From Hyphomicrobium sp. (GTDB lineage: Bacteria > Pseudomonadota > Alphaproteobacteria > Rhizobiales > Hyphomicrobiaceae), in assembly GCA_022844105.1 (NCBI GenBank), contig JALHMJ010000005.1, positions 1-64,000 of the forward strand: a stretch of 64,000 nucleotides of DNA. Direction: 5' to 3'. Under the pieces are notes generated by a model that saw only the letters and a list, made by a program, of their open reading frames with translations, made no database searches and was not told where the DNA came from. The position numbers were made by a program, and so were the translations under genes. Shown here piece by piece: positions 19,418 to 28,797 of this stretch (positions are counted from its first letter, which is position 1; each line of letters begins with the position of its first letter).

Positions 19418-19936
19418 TCACGGCCGTCGTGCGGTCATGAACCAGCTTGGCCCGAGCGCGCGATCGTTCCAGATCCGTTGCCAGCTGAAACCAGCTTTCT
19501 CGTAGGCCCTGACGGCAGCTTCATTACGGATCGAGGCAAACACGCAAACGGCCGTCGCCAGCGTCGTTGTAAATACTTCTTCCTTCAACAGTTCCAGAGC
19601 CTTGAGGCCAACTCCCCGACCCCGGTGTGCGGCTGAAGCGATGAACACGTCGAGATCCCAGGTCCCCGCCTCCAGATCTTCAGGTAAGTCGTCGCCCCAC
19701 AGCGATGCGTCGATGGCGTGGCAATAACCGATCGGCTCGCCGCCGGCCTCGATCACCCGGCAAATGGCCGATGTCGATTGCTGCGCCATGAGAACTTCCG
19801 CCGACGTGGCCGACGAGGGGCCCCACCAGGCTTCGATGTCGGGCTGACGAAGCCAGGTCCGGATGCGGTCCAGGTCGCCGCGCAGCACGGGTTTCAAGAT
19901 GACGTCGTCCAAGGGACCTCGACCGCCGATGAGCAT
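19418..19936 (-). CDS. GNAT acetyltransferase, AAC(6')/RimJ-like
   Basis: A 172-residue GNAT N-acetyltransferase. The acetyl-CoA pyrophosphate loop is RGRGVG at 105-110, preceded by WDLDVFIA and followed by SIRNEAAVRAYEKAGF. The N-terminal WLRQPDIEAWWG matches the branch that includes aminoglycoside 6'-acetyltransferases and siderophore-lysine acetyltransferases. That resemblance does not prove antibiotic modification; an amino-acid or polyamine substrate is as likely. I start at the ATG ending at 19936, because the 35 residues upstream look random. It is convergent with mutT and divergent from glnD. Confidence 0.82.
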   Translation of the reverse strand: MLIGGRGPLDDVILKPVLRGDLDRIRTWLRQPDIEAWWGPSSATSAEVLMAQQSTSAICRVIEAGGEPIGYCHAIDASLWGDDLPEDLEAGTWDLDVFIASAAHRGRGVGLKALELLKEEVFTTTLATAVCVFASIRNEAAVRAYEKAGFSWQRIWNDRALGPSWFMTARRP

Positions 19937-20106
19937 AAACGCCAATATTTCACCGATGAATGCCGAAATGGGAACTCGGCCGCAGAACGCGACCTCCCGC
20001 TGACGATGCAAAGCAGTTAAGTTGCGCCCGCTCAAGCCCATCGCGCTTGGGACAGCCGCGCTCTCCGGCCGCTTGCCAGACGCTAGCAGGACTTAGTACG
20101 TCGCAT

Positions 20107-22887
20107 ATGGATACTACGACATTCCGCGCCGCGCCGTATTTCGACCCCAAGGAACTGCGGGTCGAACTGACGGCAATTTTCAACGCCCACGGCACATCCG
20201 CCGAGGCGCGCTCCTCCGTGCTCGATCGGTGCAAAAAGCTGGTCAAGTCGGCGCGCCGCCAGGCTCAGGAACAACTCGAAGCCGACGGCAAGGGGCGCAA
20301 GTGCGCTCATGGCCTCGCGCGGTTTCAGGACGAATTGATTGCCCTGCTCTTCGACTACACAGTCGCCCATGTCTACCGCGCAACCAACCCCTCCGACGCC
20401 GAGCGCATGTCTGTTGTCGCGACGGGCGGCTATGGCCGCGGTCTGCTCGCGCCCGGCTCAGACATCGATATCCTTTTTCTGCTCCCCTATAAGCAGACGC
20501 CCTGGGGCGAAAGCGTCGCCGAATACATGCTGTACCTGCTCTGGGATTTGGGTTTCAAGGTCGGCCACGCCACGCGCACTGTCGATCAGTGCCTGAAGAT
20601 GGCGACGCAGGACATGACAATCCGCACGTCCTTGCTGGACGTTTGGCTGATCCATGGCGACGCCCAGCTCTTCGCCGAATTGACCGATCGACTGCGCCGA
20701 GAAGTTTTCGCGGGCACAGCACGCACGTTCATCGACGCCAAAATGGCCGAGCGCGACGAACGCCACCGCCGTGCTGGCGAGAGCCGCTACAAGGTCGAGC
20801 CGAATGTGAAGGACGGCAAGGGCGGATTGCGCGATCTACATACGCTGCACTGGCTATCGAAGTATCTCTACGGCAAGGAGGTCGGGCCCGAGACGATTGA
20901 AGAAAAAATCTTCACGCCCGAAGAGTACTCAACCTTTCGCCGCGCCGAGGATTTTCTGTGGAGCGTGCGCTGTCATCTGCACTTCCTGACCGGCCGCGCC
21001 GAAGAACGTCTCGCGTTTGAATTGCAGCCGCTGATGGCCGAACGTCTCGGCTACCGCAATAAATCGGGTCAGCGCCCGGTAGAGCGCTTCATGAAGCATT
21101 ACTTCCTGGTGACCAAGAGCGTCGGTGATCTCACCGCCATCCTCTGCGCCGCGCTGGAAATGCAGCAGGCAAAAACGACACCAGGCTTGCCGGGGATCTT
21201 TTCCGGCTGGAAAATGCGCCGCCAAGTCCGTGCGCTCACCGATTTCCGCATCGAGAACGATCGGTTGAACGTCGCCGACGCGGACGTATTCAAGCGCGAT
21301 CCCGTCAACCTGATCCGCTTTTTTTCCCAAGCCGAACTCACCGATGCCCACCTTCACCCGAATGCCATCCGACGCTTGCGGCAATCCCTGCGGCTCATCG
21401 ATGATCGGCTGCGCGCAGATCCGGAAGCCAATCGCATTTTTCTTGAATTGATCGCTGCTAAATCGAATCCGGAACACACTTTGCGGCGCATGAACGAGGC
21501 GGGCGTGCTCGGTCGCTTCTTGCCTGAGTTCGGGCATGTCGTGGCAATGATGCAGTTCAACATGTATCACCACTATACGGTCGACGAGCACCTGTTGCGC
21601 ACGGTCGGTGAGCTCGCCCAGATCGAACATGGCGAAAGTGTCGACGAACTTCCGCTCTCGACCCAGATCGTCAAGTCGATCCAGAATCGCCGCGCACTCT
21701 ACGTCGCAGCCTTCTTGCATGACATCGGCAAGGGTCGGCCCGAAGATCATTCGATCCTTGGCGGCAAAATTGCGCGCAGTGTCTGTCCGCGCTTAGGTCT
21801 GACACCGGCCGAAACCGAGACCGTGATATGGCTTGTCGAACAGCATTTGACGATGAGCAACATCGCCCAGAGCCGTGATCTCTCCGATCCCAAAACCGCA
21901 CAGGATTTTGCAGCGGTCGTGCAAAGTCCCGAGCGCCTGAAGCTTCTGACGCTTTTGACCGTAGCCGACATTCGCGCCGTTGGACCCGGCGTCTGGAACG
22001 GCTGGAAGGGCCAGCTTATTAGAACGCTGTATCACGAGACCGAACCGCTCGTGGCCGGCGGCCATACGCAAGTCGAACGTCGCCATCGCGTCGAAGACGC
22101 CAAGGAACAGCTTTCCGCGGCGCTCGCCGATTGGCCGCGCGCGGAAGTCGAACGGTTCATCGGTCGCCACTATCCTGATTACTGGTTGCGCACCGAAACC
22201 TCCAAGCAGGCAAGTCACGCCCGCCTCGTGCGCCGTGCCGAAGTGGAGGAGCGCAAACTCATCACCGATGCCGTGACGGATGCTTTTACGGCGATCACCG
22301 AACTCACCGTCTTTGCGCCCAATCACCCGCGCCTGCTCGCACTGTTCGCAGGAGCGTGTGCCGCCAATGGCGCCAACATCGTCGGGGCACACATCACCAC
22401 GACGCGGGACGGCTTCGCGCTGGATGCCTTCCTTTTGGCGCGCGAATTTGCGCAAGACGAGGACGAATTACGCCGCGCGCATCGTATAGAAACCACGATC
22501 GAACGGCTGTTGCGCGGTGAAGTCCGCCTGAAGTCGCTGCTCGAGAAGCGCGCGATCGGCGCCAATCGCCTTGAGGCCTTCACCGTGTCGCCGGAGGTGA
22601 TCATCAACAACCAGCTGTCCGAGCGCTTCACGGTGATCGAGGTTGCCGGTCGCGACCGCACGGGGCTGCTCTATGACCTGACAAGCACCATCTCCAATCT
22701 TTCGCTCGACATCGCATCGGCCCACATCACGACGTTCGGTGAAAAAGCGGTCGACGTGTTCTACGTCACGGATTTGACTGGCAAGAAGGTCGATAGCGAA
22801 ACCCGGCAGAAGACCATTGCCGACCGGCTGACAAAAATTCTGGCCGGGGCCGATCCGGCCACCTCCAATGCGATTGGCGACACATGA
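20107..22887 (+). CDS. glnD: PII uridylyltransferase / uridylyl-removing enzyme GlnD
   Basis: A 926-residue GlnD, the nitrogen sensor that uridylylates PII proteins when glutamine is low and deuridylylates them when it is high. Domains in order: nucleotidyltransferase with GGYGRG (107-112) and GSDIDI (117-122); central helical region; HD domain with AAFLHDIGKGRPEDHS (His538-Asp539); and two C-terminal ACT domains from about 731 and 840 that bind glutamine. The ATG at 20107 begins MDTTTFRAAPYFDPKEL; the frame is open further upstream without family similarity. It overlaps murJ by four bases. The amt gene at the other end of the window is part of the same nitrogen network. Confidence 0.97.
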   Translation: MDTTTFRAAPYFDPKELRVELTAIFNAHGTSAEARSSVLDRCKKLVKSARRQAQEQLEADGKGRKCAHGLARFQDELIALLFDYTVAHVYRATNPSDAERMSVVATGGYGRGLLAPGSDIDILFLLPYKQTPWGESVAEYMLYLLWDLGFKVGHATRTVDQCLKMATQDMTIRTSLLDVWLIHGDAQLFAELTDRLRREVFAGTARTFIDAKMAERDERHRRAGESRYKVEPNVKDGKGGLRDLHTLHWLSKYLYGKEVGPETIEEKIFTPEEYSTFRRAEDFLWSVRCHLHFLTGRAEERLAFELQPLMAERLGYRNKSGQRPVERFMKHYFLVTKSVGDLTAILCAALEMQQAKTTPGLPGIFSGWKMRRQVRALTDFRIENDRLNVADADVFKRDPVNLIRFFSQAELTDAHLHPNAIRRLRQSLRLIDDRLRADPEANRIFLELIAAKSNPEHTLRRMNEAGVLGRFLPEFGHVVAMMQFNMYHHYTVDEHLLRTVGELAQIEHGESVDELPLSTQIVKSIQNRRALYVAAFLHDIGKGRPEDHSILGGKIARSVCPRLGLTPAETETVIWLVEQHLTMSNIAQSRDLSDPKTAQDFAAVVQSPERLKLLTLLTVADIRAVGPGVWNGWKGQLIRTLYHETEPLVAGGHTQVERRHRVEDAKEQLSAALADWPRAEVERFIGRHYPDYWLRTETSKQASHARLVRRAEVEERKLITDAVTDAFTAITELTVFAPNHPRLLALFAGACAANGANIVGAHITTTRDGFALDAFLLAREFAQDEDELRRAHRIETTIERLLRGEVRLKSLLEKRAIGANRLEAFTVSPEVIINNQLSERFTVIEVAGRDRTGLLYDLTSTISNLSLDIASAHITTFGEKAVDVFYVTDLTGKKVDSETRQKTIADRLTKILAGADPATSNAIGDT

Positions 22888-24461
22888 AACTCTATCGTGC
22901 CTTTTTCACTGTCGGCGGGCTGACGCTGCTCAGCCGCATCATGGGTTTCTTGCGCGATATTCTAGCCGCCGCGGTGCTGGGAACCGGGCCTGTCGCCGAT
23001 GCCTTCTATGTCGCCTTCCGCTTTCCAAATCTCTTCCGTCGCCTGTTCGGGGAAGGCGCCTTCAATTCCGCCTTCGTGCCGTTGTTTGCATCGAAGTTCG
23101 AAGGCGAAGGTCCTGAGCAGGCACGCGCTTTTGCCTCTCAAGCCATGTCTGGTCTCGCTTTTGTTCTCATCCTGCTGTCGGCCGTGGCTATGATTGCCAT
23201 GCCGTGGCTGATGTACCTGCTGGCGCCGGGCTTCTCCGGCACTCCCGATAAGTTCGAACTCGCAGTCCGCCTTACGCAGATCACGTTTCCCTATCTCCTG
23301 TGCATGTCGCTGGTCGCGCTCATGTCGGGCGTGTTGAATACCGTCGGCCGCTTTGCTGAAAGCTCCTCCGTTTCGATCGTGCTGAATGCGGTCTTGACGA
23401 TCTCTATGCTCATTTCGATCTGGTTCGGGTTCAAAGCAGAGCCGGCCGCCGGATATATCCAGGCATGGGCCGTGTTCGTTGCCGGATTTTTACAGCTGGC
23501 ACTTTTGATGTGGGGCCTTCAGCGCGCTGGCCTGACGTTGAAAATTGGCCGCCCCCGGTGGACCGATGACATGAAGAAGCTCGTCGCGCTCGGCGTACCG
23601 GGCGTGATCGCCGGCGGCATCACGCAGGTCAACATAGCAATCGGCACTGTCATCGCCTCCCTGCAGGATGGCGCTATTTCGCATCTCTACTACGCCGACC
23701 GCTTGTATGAATTGCCGCTCGCGATTGTCGGCATCGCCATCGGCGTCGTGCTGTTGCCCGACGTTTCGCGCCACCTGCGCGCGGGCAACCACACAGCCGT
23801 CATGGACAGTCAGAACCGCTCGCTCGAATTTGCCATGCTGCTGACCGTTCCGGCCGCGGTTGCGCTGGTTATCGTCCCCACAGAAATCGTGCGCGTGTTA
23901 TTCGAGCGCGGCGCCTTCACGGCCACCGACACCCCTTATACCGCTGAGGCGCTACGCATATTCGCCCTCGGTTTGCCGGCGTTTGTTCTGATCAAGGTTT
24001 TTTCGCCGGCCTTCTTCGCCCGCCAGGATACCCGGACGCCGATGCGCTTCGCCGTATGGAGCCTCACCGCCAACACGCTGGGCTCGGTGGGGCTATTCTT
24101 CCTCTTCCGGCATCTTGGCTGGATGCCGCATCTGGGCATTGCGGTAGCGACCACACTCGGCGGCTGGATGAACGCGCTGCTTCTCTACCGCGGACTGAAG
24201 TCACACGGGCACTTTGAAAGCGATGCCCGCTTGCGCCGCGCGCTGCCGCGCATCCTGCTATCCGCTGTCGTCATGGGAGCCGCGCTGATCGCGGCCGCAT
24301 ACGGTCTCGATCCATGGCTCAATCAGGCCCAAGGATTCGTCGTCCGCTTTACGGCTTTGGCCGTCCTCGTCGGTGTGGGCTTCGTCGCCTACTTTGCCGC
24401 CACGCAACTGACAGGAGCCGCGACATTCGGTCAGCTCCGCTCGGCCGTGGGCAGGAAATAG
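22884..24461 (+). CDS. murJ: Lipid II flippase MurJ
   Basis: A 525-residue polytopic protein of the MurJ/MviN family, about fourteen helices, which flips lipid II across the inner membrane for peptidoglycan synthesis. The N-terminus has SRIMGFLRDILAAAVLGTGP and AFYVAFRFPNLFRRLFGEGAF, the classical family signature with the conserved Arg residues, and later ERGAFTATDT plus FSPAFFARQDTRTPM. The ATG overlaps the glnD stop, so the two are translationally coupled, a standard arrangement in alphaproteobacteria. Confidence 0.96.
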   Translation: MKLYRAFFTVGGLTLLSRIMGFLRDILAAAVLGTGPVADAFYVAFRFPNLFRRLFGEGAFNSAFVPLFASKFEGEGPEQARAFASQAMSGLAFVLILLSAVAMIAMPWLMYLLAPGFSGTPDKFELAVRLTQITFPYLLCMSLVALMSGVLNTVGRFAESSSVSIVLNAVLTISMLISIWFGFKAEPAAGYIQAWAVFVAGFLQLALLMWGLQRAGLTLKIGRPRWTDDMKKLVALGVPGVIAGGITQVNIAIGTVIASLQDGAISHLYYADRLYELPLAIVGIAIGVVLLPDVSRHLRAGNHTAVMDSQNRSLEFAMLLTVPAAVALVIVPTEIVRVLFERGAFTATDTPYTAEALRIFALGLPAFVLIKVFSPAFFARQDTRTPMRFAVWSLTANTLGSVGLFFLFRHLGWMPHLGIAVATTLGGWMNALLLYRGLKSHGHFESDARLRRALPRILLSAVVMGAALIAAAYGLDPWLNQAQGFVVRFTALAVLVGVGFVAYFAATQLTGAATFGQLRSAVGRK

Positions 24462-24551
24462 ACGCGGCCGATCCCGAAACATCAGGTGGCCTCCCTTGCC
24501 TCCCCGGCCCACACCGGCCATAACCCGCGCCGGTTCGAAGGAACAAGATCA

Positions 24552-25589
24552 ATGGCATTCAAGACCCGCGTCTTCTCCGGCATGCAGCCGACCGGCAGCC
24601 TCCACCTGGGCAACTACCTGGGCGCGATGGTGAACTGGATCCGCATGCAGGATGAGCACGAGTGCATCTACTGCGTGGTCGACCTGCACGCCATCACGGT
24701 CTGGCAGGACCCGGTCGAGTTGCGCGCCGCCATTCGCGGCGTCACGGCGGCCTATATCGCAGCCGGCCTTGATCCCAAAAGGAGCATTCTTTTCAACCAG
24801 AGTCAGGTGCCAGAACACGCTGAACTTGCGTGGGTCTTCAACTGCATTGCCCGCCTCGGCTGGCTGAACCGCATGACGCAGTTCAAGGAAAAAGCTGGCA
24901 AGGATCGCGAGAACGCGTCGGTCGGACTTTATGCCTACCCCAACCTCATGGCAGCCGACATTCTCGCCTACCGCGCGACGCAAGTCCCCGTCGGCGAGGA
25001 TCAAAAACAGCACCTCGAACTCGCCCGCGACATCGCCCAGAAGTTCAACAATGATTATCGCAAGGAGATCGACGCGCGCGGTTATGCCGACGGTATCTTC
25101 TTCCCGCAGCCCGAACCGGTGATCACCGGACCAGCCACACGGGTCATGAGCTTGCGGGACGGAAGTAAGAAAATGTCCAAATCCGATCCCTCCGATCTGT
25201 CGCGCATCAACATCACGGACGATGCCGATACGGTGGCCAAGAAGATTCAAAAAGCCAAGACCGATGCTGAACCGCTGCCCTCCGATGAAAAGGGCTTTGC
25301 GGGCCGCCCCGAGGCGGAGAATCTGGTGGGGATTTACGCGGCGCTGACAGGGGAGTCCGTTGCACAGGTTCTGGGCACGTTCGGCGGGCAGCAATTCTCT
25401 GCTTTCAAAAAAGCGCTGGCCGAGGTCGCGACGGAAACCATGGGCCGCATTGGCGCCGAGACAAAGCGGCTGGCGGCCGATCCGGGCTATATCGACAGCG
25501 TGCTCGCTGACGGCACCCGCCGCGCCCGTGCCATTGCCACCCCGATCATGGACGAGGTGAAAGATCTCGTCGGCCTGTTGCGATCCTAA
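24552..25589 (+). CDS. trpS: Tryptophanyl-tRNA synthetase
   Basis: A 345-residue class I aminoacyl-tRNA synthetase charging tRNA-Trp. The HIGH motif appears as HLGN at 18-21 within [13 protein letters not shown], and KMSKS is at 207-211 (preceded by SLRDGSKK). AVVDLHAIT-type and [14 protein letters not shown] segments are TrpS-specific. Length is normal for the bacterial enzyme. The ATG at 24552 gives the standard N-terminus [10 protein letters not shown]; an ATG 66 bases earlier is not supported. It follows murJ by 90 bases. Confidence 0.97.
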   Translation: MAFKTRVFSGMQPTGSLHLGNYLGAMVNWIRMQDEHECIYCVVDLHAITVWQDPVELRAAIRGVTAAYIAAGLDPKRSILFNQSQVPEHAELAWVFNCIARLGWLNRMTQFKEKAGKDRENASVGLYAYPNLMAADILAYRATQVPVGEDQKQHLELARDIAQKFNNDYRKEIDARGYADGIFFPQPEPVITGPATRVMSLRDGSKKMSKSDPSDLSRINITDDADTVAKKIQKAKTDAEPLPSDEKGFAGRPEAENLVGIYAALTGESVAQVLGTFGGQQFSAFKKALAEVATETMGRIGAETKRLAADPGYIDSVLADGTRRARAIATPIMDEVKDLVGLLRS

Positions 25590-25648
25590 TAAAAAATCTC
25601 CAACTAAAAAACTTTTCGTTCACCGCCCGGCATGGCAGCATCAACACG

Positions 25649-26161
25649 ATGCCGACGACCAAAAAACGCCGCTCGTTCGAAGCGGGCCACGCCCGCAAAT
25701 TCCTGCTCGTCGTCGACGAGAGCCAGGAGGTTGAGAGCGCGCTCTTTTATGCTGCGAGCCGCATCCTGCGTTCGTCGGGCATTTTGGTTATGCTCTACGT
25801 CATCGAACCGCAGGAATTCCAGCACTGGGTCGGCGTGCGCCAAGTGCAGCTCGAAGAAGAAACGAACCGCGCTCGGGCTCTCTTTCGTCTTCTGAGACGC
25901 AAGTTGCACAATGTCGGCTTCGAGAACATTCCGGTCGAAGAGATCGTCCGTGAGGGGAACAATAAGGTCGACGAATTGTTGCACCTGATCGACGAAGATG
26001 AGGATATCGCCATCCTCGTGCTCGGCGCATCGACAGACGCCAAGGGCCCGGGTCCGCTCGTATCATCGCTAGCCGGAGGTCATGCAGCAGGGTCGTTTCC
26101 GATCCCAATCACGATCGTCCCCGGCAACTTGGCCCTGGAAGACATCCTGACCCTCGCCTAA
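25649..26161 (+). CDS. Universal stress protein (UspA-like)
   Basis: A 170-residue protein with a UspA fold: strand KFLLVVDESQEVESALFYA, helix-strand GILVMLYVIEPQEFQHW, and AILVLGASTDAKGPGPLVSSL near the end. The basic N-terminal extension MPTTKKRRSFEAGHARK is unusual for E. coli UspA but common in alphaproteobacterial copies between trpS and nfu. The precise function is unknown; members respond to stress and some bind ATP. No clear GX2GX9G(S/T) ATP-binding motif, so this may be a non-nucleotide-binding type. Confidence 0.8.
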   Translation: MPTTKKRRSFEAGHARKFLLVVDESQEVESALFYAASRILRSSGILVMLYVIEPQEFQHWVGVRQVQLEEETNRARALFRLLRRKLHNVGFENIPVEEIVREGNNKVDELLHLIDEDEDIAILVLGASTDAKGPGPLVSSLAGGHAAGSFPIPITIVPGNLALEDILTLA

Positions 26162-26198
26162 CCCTACCCCTCGACTTTTCGAACGATGTTGCCTATAT

Positions 26199-26215
26199 CT
26201 TGGAATAATTCTAAA
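26199..26215 (+). promoter_or_regulatory. Irr-box (ICE)-like palindrome within the nfu promoter
   Basis: CTTGGAA-TAA-TTCTAAA agrees at 15 of 17 positions with the rhizobial Irr iron-control element as I recall it (TTTAGAA-YNR-TTCTAAA). It lies between a possible -35 box TTGCCT (26189-26194) and a -10 box TAAAAT (26212-26217) with 17-base spacing, so a bound regulator would block RNA polymerase. The start codon of nfu is 46 bases downstream. Confidence 0.6.
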
Positions 26216-26261
26216 ATTGAACGCCAGCCACCCTGTGCGCTGGAAGTCTCTGCGGGGTCAC

Positions 26262-26810
26262 ATGTTCATCCAGACCGAAGCAACGCCAAACCCGGTGACG
26301 CTCAAATTCATCCCTGGCAAGCCGGTCCTGTCCGGCGGCACCGCCGAGTATCGCTCGAAGTCTGATGCGCAGGGCTCTCCGCTCGCAAGTCGGCTCTTCG
26401 AGATCGACGGCGTCAGCGGTGTATTCTTGGGCTCTGACTTCATTTCCGTGACCAAGACAGACACCGAGTGGCAGCACTTGAAGCCGATGGTGCTGGGCGC
26501 GATCATGGACCACTACATGTCGGGCGCCGAAGTGGCCGATGCCGCCAATGACGAGGGGCACGAAAACTTCGATCCTGCCGACGCGGAAGTCGTCGGCACA
26601 ATCAAGGAATTGCTTGAAACCCGCGTCCGCCCGGCCGTCGCCCAGGACGGTGGCGATATTACCTTCGCCGGCTTCCGCGATGGCGTCGTCTATCTGCATA
26701 TGCGTGGCGCCTGTTCAGGCTGTCCAAGTTCCACGGCGACGTTGCGTCACGGCATTGAAAACCTCCTGAAGCATTTCTGCCCCGAAGTTCAAGAAGTCCA
26801 GGCAGCATGA
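26262..26810 (+). CDS. nfu: NFU-type iron-sulfur cluster scaffold/carrier protein
   Basis: A 182-residue two-domain protein: an N-terminal Nfu_N domain (MFIQTEATPNPVTLKFIPGK, FEIDGVSGVFLGSDFISVTK) and a C-terminal NifU-like domain with the cluster-binding CxxC at Cys151 and Cys154 (GACSGCPSS). It carries [4Fe-4S] clusters to target enzymes. The ATG at 26262 starts the conserved domain and follows GCGGGG; the 15 codons upstream in frame are not conserved. An Irr-like site overlaps its promoter, and a strong terminator follows, so it is probably a single-gene transcript. Confidence 0.93.
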   Translation: MFIQTEATPNPVTLKFIPGKPVLSGGTAEYRSKSDAQGSPLASRLFEIDGVSGVFLGSDFISVTKTDTEWQHLKPMVLGAIMDHYMSGAEVADAANDEGHENFDPADAEVVGTIKELLETRVRPAVAQDGGDITFAGFRDGVVYLHMRGACSGCPSSTATLRHGIENLLKHFCPEVQEVQAA

Positions 26811-26842
26811 TGCTGCGTTAGATCAAATCGTGAAACCGACGT

Positions 26843-26873
26843 AAAAGCCCCGCGAGTCATTCGCGGGGTTTTT
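26843..26873 (+). terminator. Rho-independent terminator after nfu
   Basis: An AAAA tract, the stem CCCCGCGA (26848-26855), loop GTCAT, stem TCGCGGGG (26861-26868), then five T. A classical intrinsic terminator 33 bases past the nfu stop. Confidence 0.92.
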
Positions 26874-26935
26874 GCTGCGGCCAATCGGCCACGACGAGCC
26901 GAAATAGCATTGTCATCTAACAGGAGCATTCACCT

Positions 26936-27526
26936 ATGACGTCGCGCATTGATCCCACCGCGCTGGCCACACTTTTTGCCGACGCCAGAACCCATAATGC
27001 CTGGATACAGACGGACGTACCCGACAGCCTGTTGCGCGACGTAGTCGAGGTGATGCGCTGGGCGCCGACCAGTGTGAACATGAGCCCCGCGCGCTTCGTG
27101 TTCGTCAAATCGCCAGAGGCAAAAGCCAAATTGAAGCCGCTGCTGATGGAGGGCAACGTCGATAAAACGATGGCTGCGCCCGCGACCGCGATCATCGGCT
27201 ACGATTTGAAATTTTATGAGCATCTTCCGAAGCTTTTCCCGGCCGCCGATGCCAAGAGCTGGTTCGTGGGGAATGAGGAATTTGCCAACGTCTCCGCCTT
27301 CCGCAACGGAACGCTTCAGGCGGCTTACTTCATACTGGCGGCGCGGGCCCTCGGCCTCGATTGCGGTCCCATGTCGGGCTTCGATAACGCCGGCGTTGAC
27401 GCCGCGTTTTTTGCCGGCGGCACTGTGAAGTCCAACATCCTTGTCAATCTGGGCTACGGTGATCCCAAGGGGCTGTACCCGCGATCGCCGCGCTTCACGT
27501 TCGAGGATATCGCGCGTATCGCGTAA
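26936..27526 (+). CDS. RutE/HadB-like nitroreductase-family oxidoreductase
   Basis: A 196-residue FMN-dependent nitroreductase-fold protein of the RutE branch (malonic semialdehyde reductase in pyrimidine degradation, or related NADH:flavin enzymes). Signature segments are the N-terminal [37 protein letters not shown] (flavin phosphate site), and [16 protein letters not shown] with the final [11 protein letters not shown]. No other rut genes are nearby, so the physiological substrate is uncertain and a general quinone or nitro-compound reductase is possible. Confidence 0.85.
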   Translation: MTSRIDPTALATLFADARTHNAWIQTDVPDSLLRDVVEVMRWAPTSVNMSPARFVFVKSPEAKAKLKPLLMEGNVDKTMAAPATAIIGYDLKFYEHLPKLFPAADAKSWFVGNEEFANVSAFRNGTLQAAYFILAARALGLDCGPMSGFDNAGVDAAFFAGGTVKSNILVNLGYGDPKGLYPRSPRFTFEDIARIA

Positions 27527-27598
27527 GGCCGTGGCGCCATGGTCTGCTGATGTTTTGGGCTGGCGAACGGTCTTCAACCGCGTGTAGGCTGTGGCGTC

Positions 27599-28300
27599 AT
27601 GAATGTGCTCGCATTGGATACCTGTTTTCCCGCGCTCAGCGTTGCCGTGGGGTCAAACCTTGCTTCGCCGCGTGCGCGTGTTCTATCGCGCACCGAGCCC
27701 ATGGCGACCGGACATGCCGAACGCTTGCTGCCACTGATTGATGAACTCCTCGATGAGGCGCGACTCGCAGTTGCAGACATCGATCGCGTTGTGGTGACAG
27801 TCGGCCCCGGTTCCTTCACCGGAACGCGCATCGGCATCGCTGCCGCCCGAGCCTTCAAGCTTGCGCGCAATATGGCATTGGTGCCGATCACGAGCCTGGA
27901 GGCGATCGCGCTTTCACCTTTGATTGCAGCTGCGCCGGGAGAGGACGTGGTCGTGGCCGTGGACGCTCATCGCGGCGAAGCCTATGTCCAGGTCTTCGAT
28001 GCTGCGGCATGCCAAACTTTAGGCGCGCCGCGCATCCTCGCTCTGTCTGATTTTGCCAGTCTCCAGCGCGGCCGCCCGCTTTTGGCGATCGGCACGGCGG
28101 CTCTCGCCGTGACTGAGGCAATCAATGCCTCCGGCGGCGAGGCGCGTGCCCAATCCGACATGATTTTCCCTGACATGGCGGCTGCCGCCATTTGGGCGGC
28201 GACCCGCGAACCGGCCACCGCACCCATCGAACCGCTGTATCTAAGACCGCCCGACGCCAAGCCGCAGGAGGGCAAATCGCTGGAGAGGGCGGGCGCATGA
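27599..28300 (+). CDS. tsaB: tRNA threonylcarbamoyladenosine biosynthesis protein TsaB
   Basis: A 233-residue TsaB, the partner of TsaD and TsaE in forming t6A37 on tRNAs reading ANN codons. The ASKHA-type N-terminus LALDTCFPALSVAV and the VGPGSFTGTRIGIAAARAF motif (about 68-87) are diagnostic, as are the following LVPITSLEAIALS and VDAHRGEAYVQVF. It overlaps rimI by four bases; tsaB-rimI coupling is conserved. The start codon ATG at 27599 gives the normal family N-terminus. Confidence 0.95.
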   Translation: MNVLALDTCFPALSVAVGSNLASPRARVLSRTEPMATGHAERLLPLIDELLDEARLAVADIDRVVVTVGPGSFTGTRIGIAAARAFKLARNMALVPITSLEAIALSPLIAAAPGEDVVVAVDAHRGEAYVQVFDAAACQTLGAPRILALSDFASLQRGRPLLAIGTAALAVTEAINASGGEARAQSDMIFPDMAAAAIWAATREPATAPIEPLYLRPPDAKPQEGKSLERAGA

Positions 28301-28797
28301 CCGGCAACGCAGACCTACTCGATGGCAAGCGCGTCAGTTTGCTTTGGGCGGGGCCCGAGCGTGCCGCTGAAATCACCCGCGTGCATGCCAAAGTCTTCTT
28401 GCCGGTGTGGGACGAAGCAAGCGTACTCAAAATGCTGGACCATCCAGCGGCCACCTCGTTCGTGGCGACGTTAGGTGGGCCGACCGATGTTATCGGCTTC
28501 ATCATCGGCCAAATCGCCGCCGACGAATCTGAAATTCTCACGATAGGTGTGGACCCCGAACGTCAGCGGCATGGCGTCGGTCGGCTCCTCGTTCAGGGCC
28601 TGATGCGCGCAGTCCAGCGAGCCGAGGTGCGTCGCATGTTTTTGGATGTTGCAACCGACAACATGCCCGCCCTCACGCTCTACAGCAAAATGGGCTTCGT
28701 TCCCGCAGGCGTTCGCAAAGCTTACTACCAGCGGCCGGGAGCGCCAGCCGTCGACGCCGTGACGATGGCTAGAAGTGTAACTATAAAGGGTTTATGA
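28297..28797 (+). CDS. rimI: RimI-type ribosomal protein alanine N-acetyltransferase
   Basis: A 166-residue GNAT enzyme. The acetyl-CoA-binding loop is DPERQRHGVGRLL (86-98), followed by FLDVATDNMPALTLYSKMGF and the Tyr-rich GVRKAYYQR end. RimI acetylates the N-terminal alanine of ribosomal protein S18. Position directly after tsaB with a 4-base overlap (ATGA) strongly supports the assignment. The following plsC also overlaps by four bases, giving a tight three-gene operon. In many relatives a fur-family gene lies near here; none is present in this interval. Confidence 0.9.
   Translation: MTGNADLLDGKRVSLLWAGPERAAEITRVHAKVFLPVWDEASVLKMLDHPAATSFVATLGGPTDVIGFIIGQIAADESEILTIGVDPERQRHGVGRLLVQGLMRAVQRAEVRRMFLDVATDNMPALTLYSKMGFVPAGVRKAYYQRPGAPAVDAVTMARSVTIKGL

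Noticed and set aside
19418-19936. Aminoglycoside resistance gene
   Set aside because: The protein shares the AAC(6') GNAT branch pattern, but the same pattern occurs in siderophore and amino-acid acetyltransferases; there is no mobile context, so resistance cannot be claimed.
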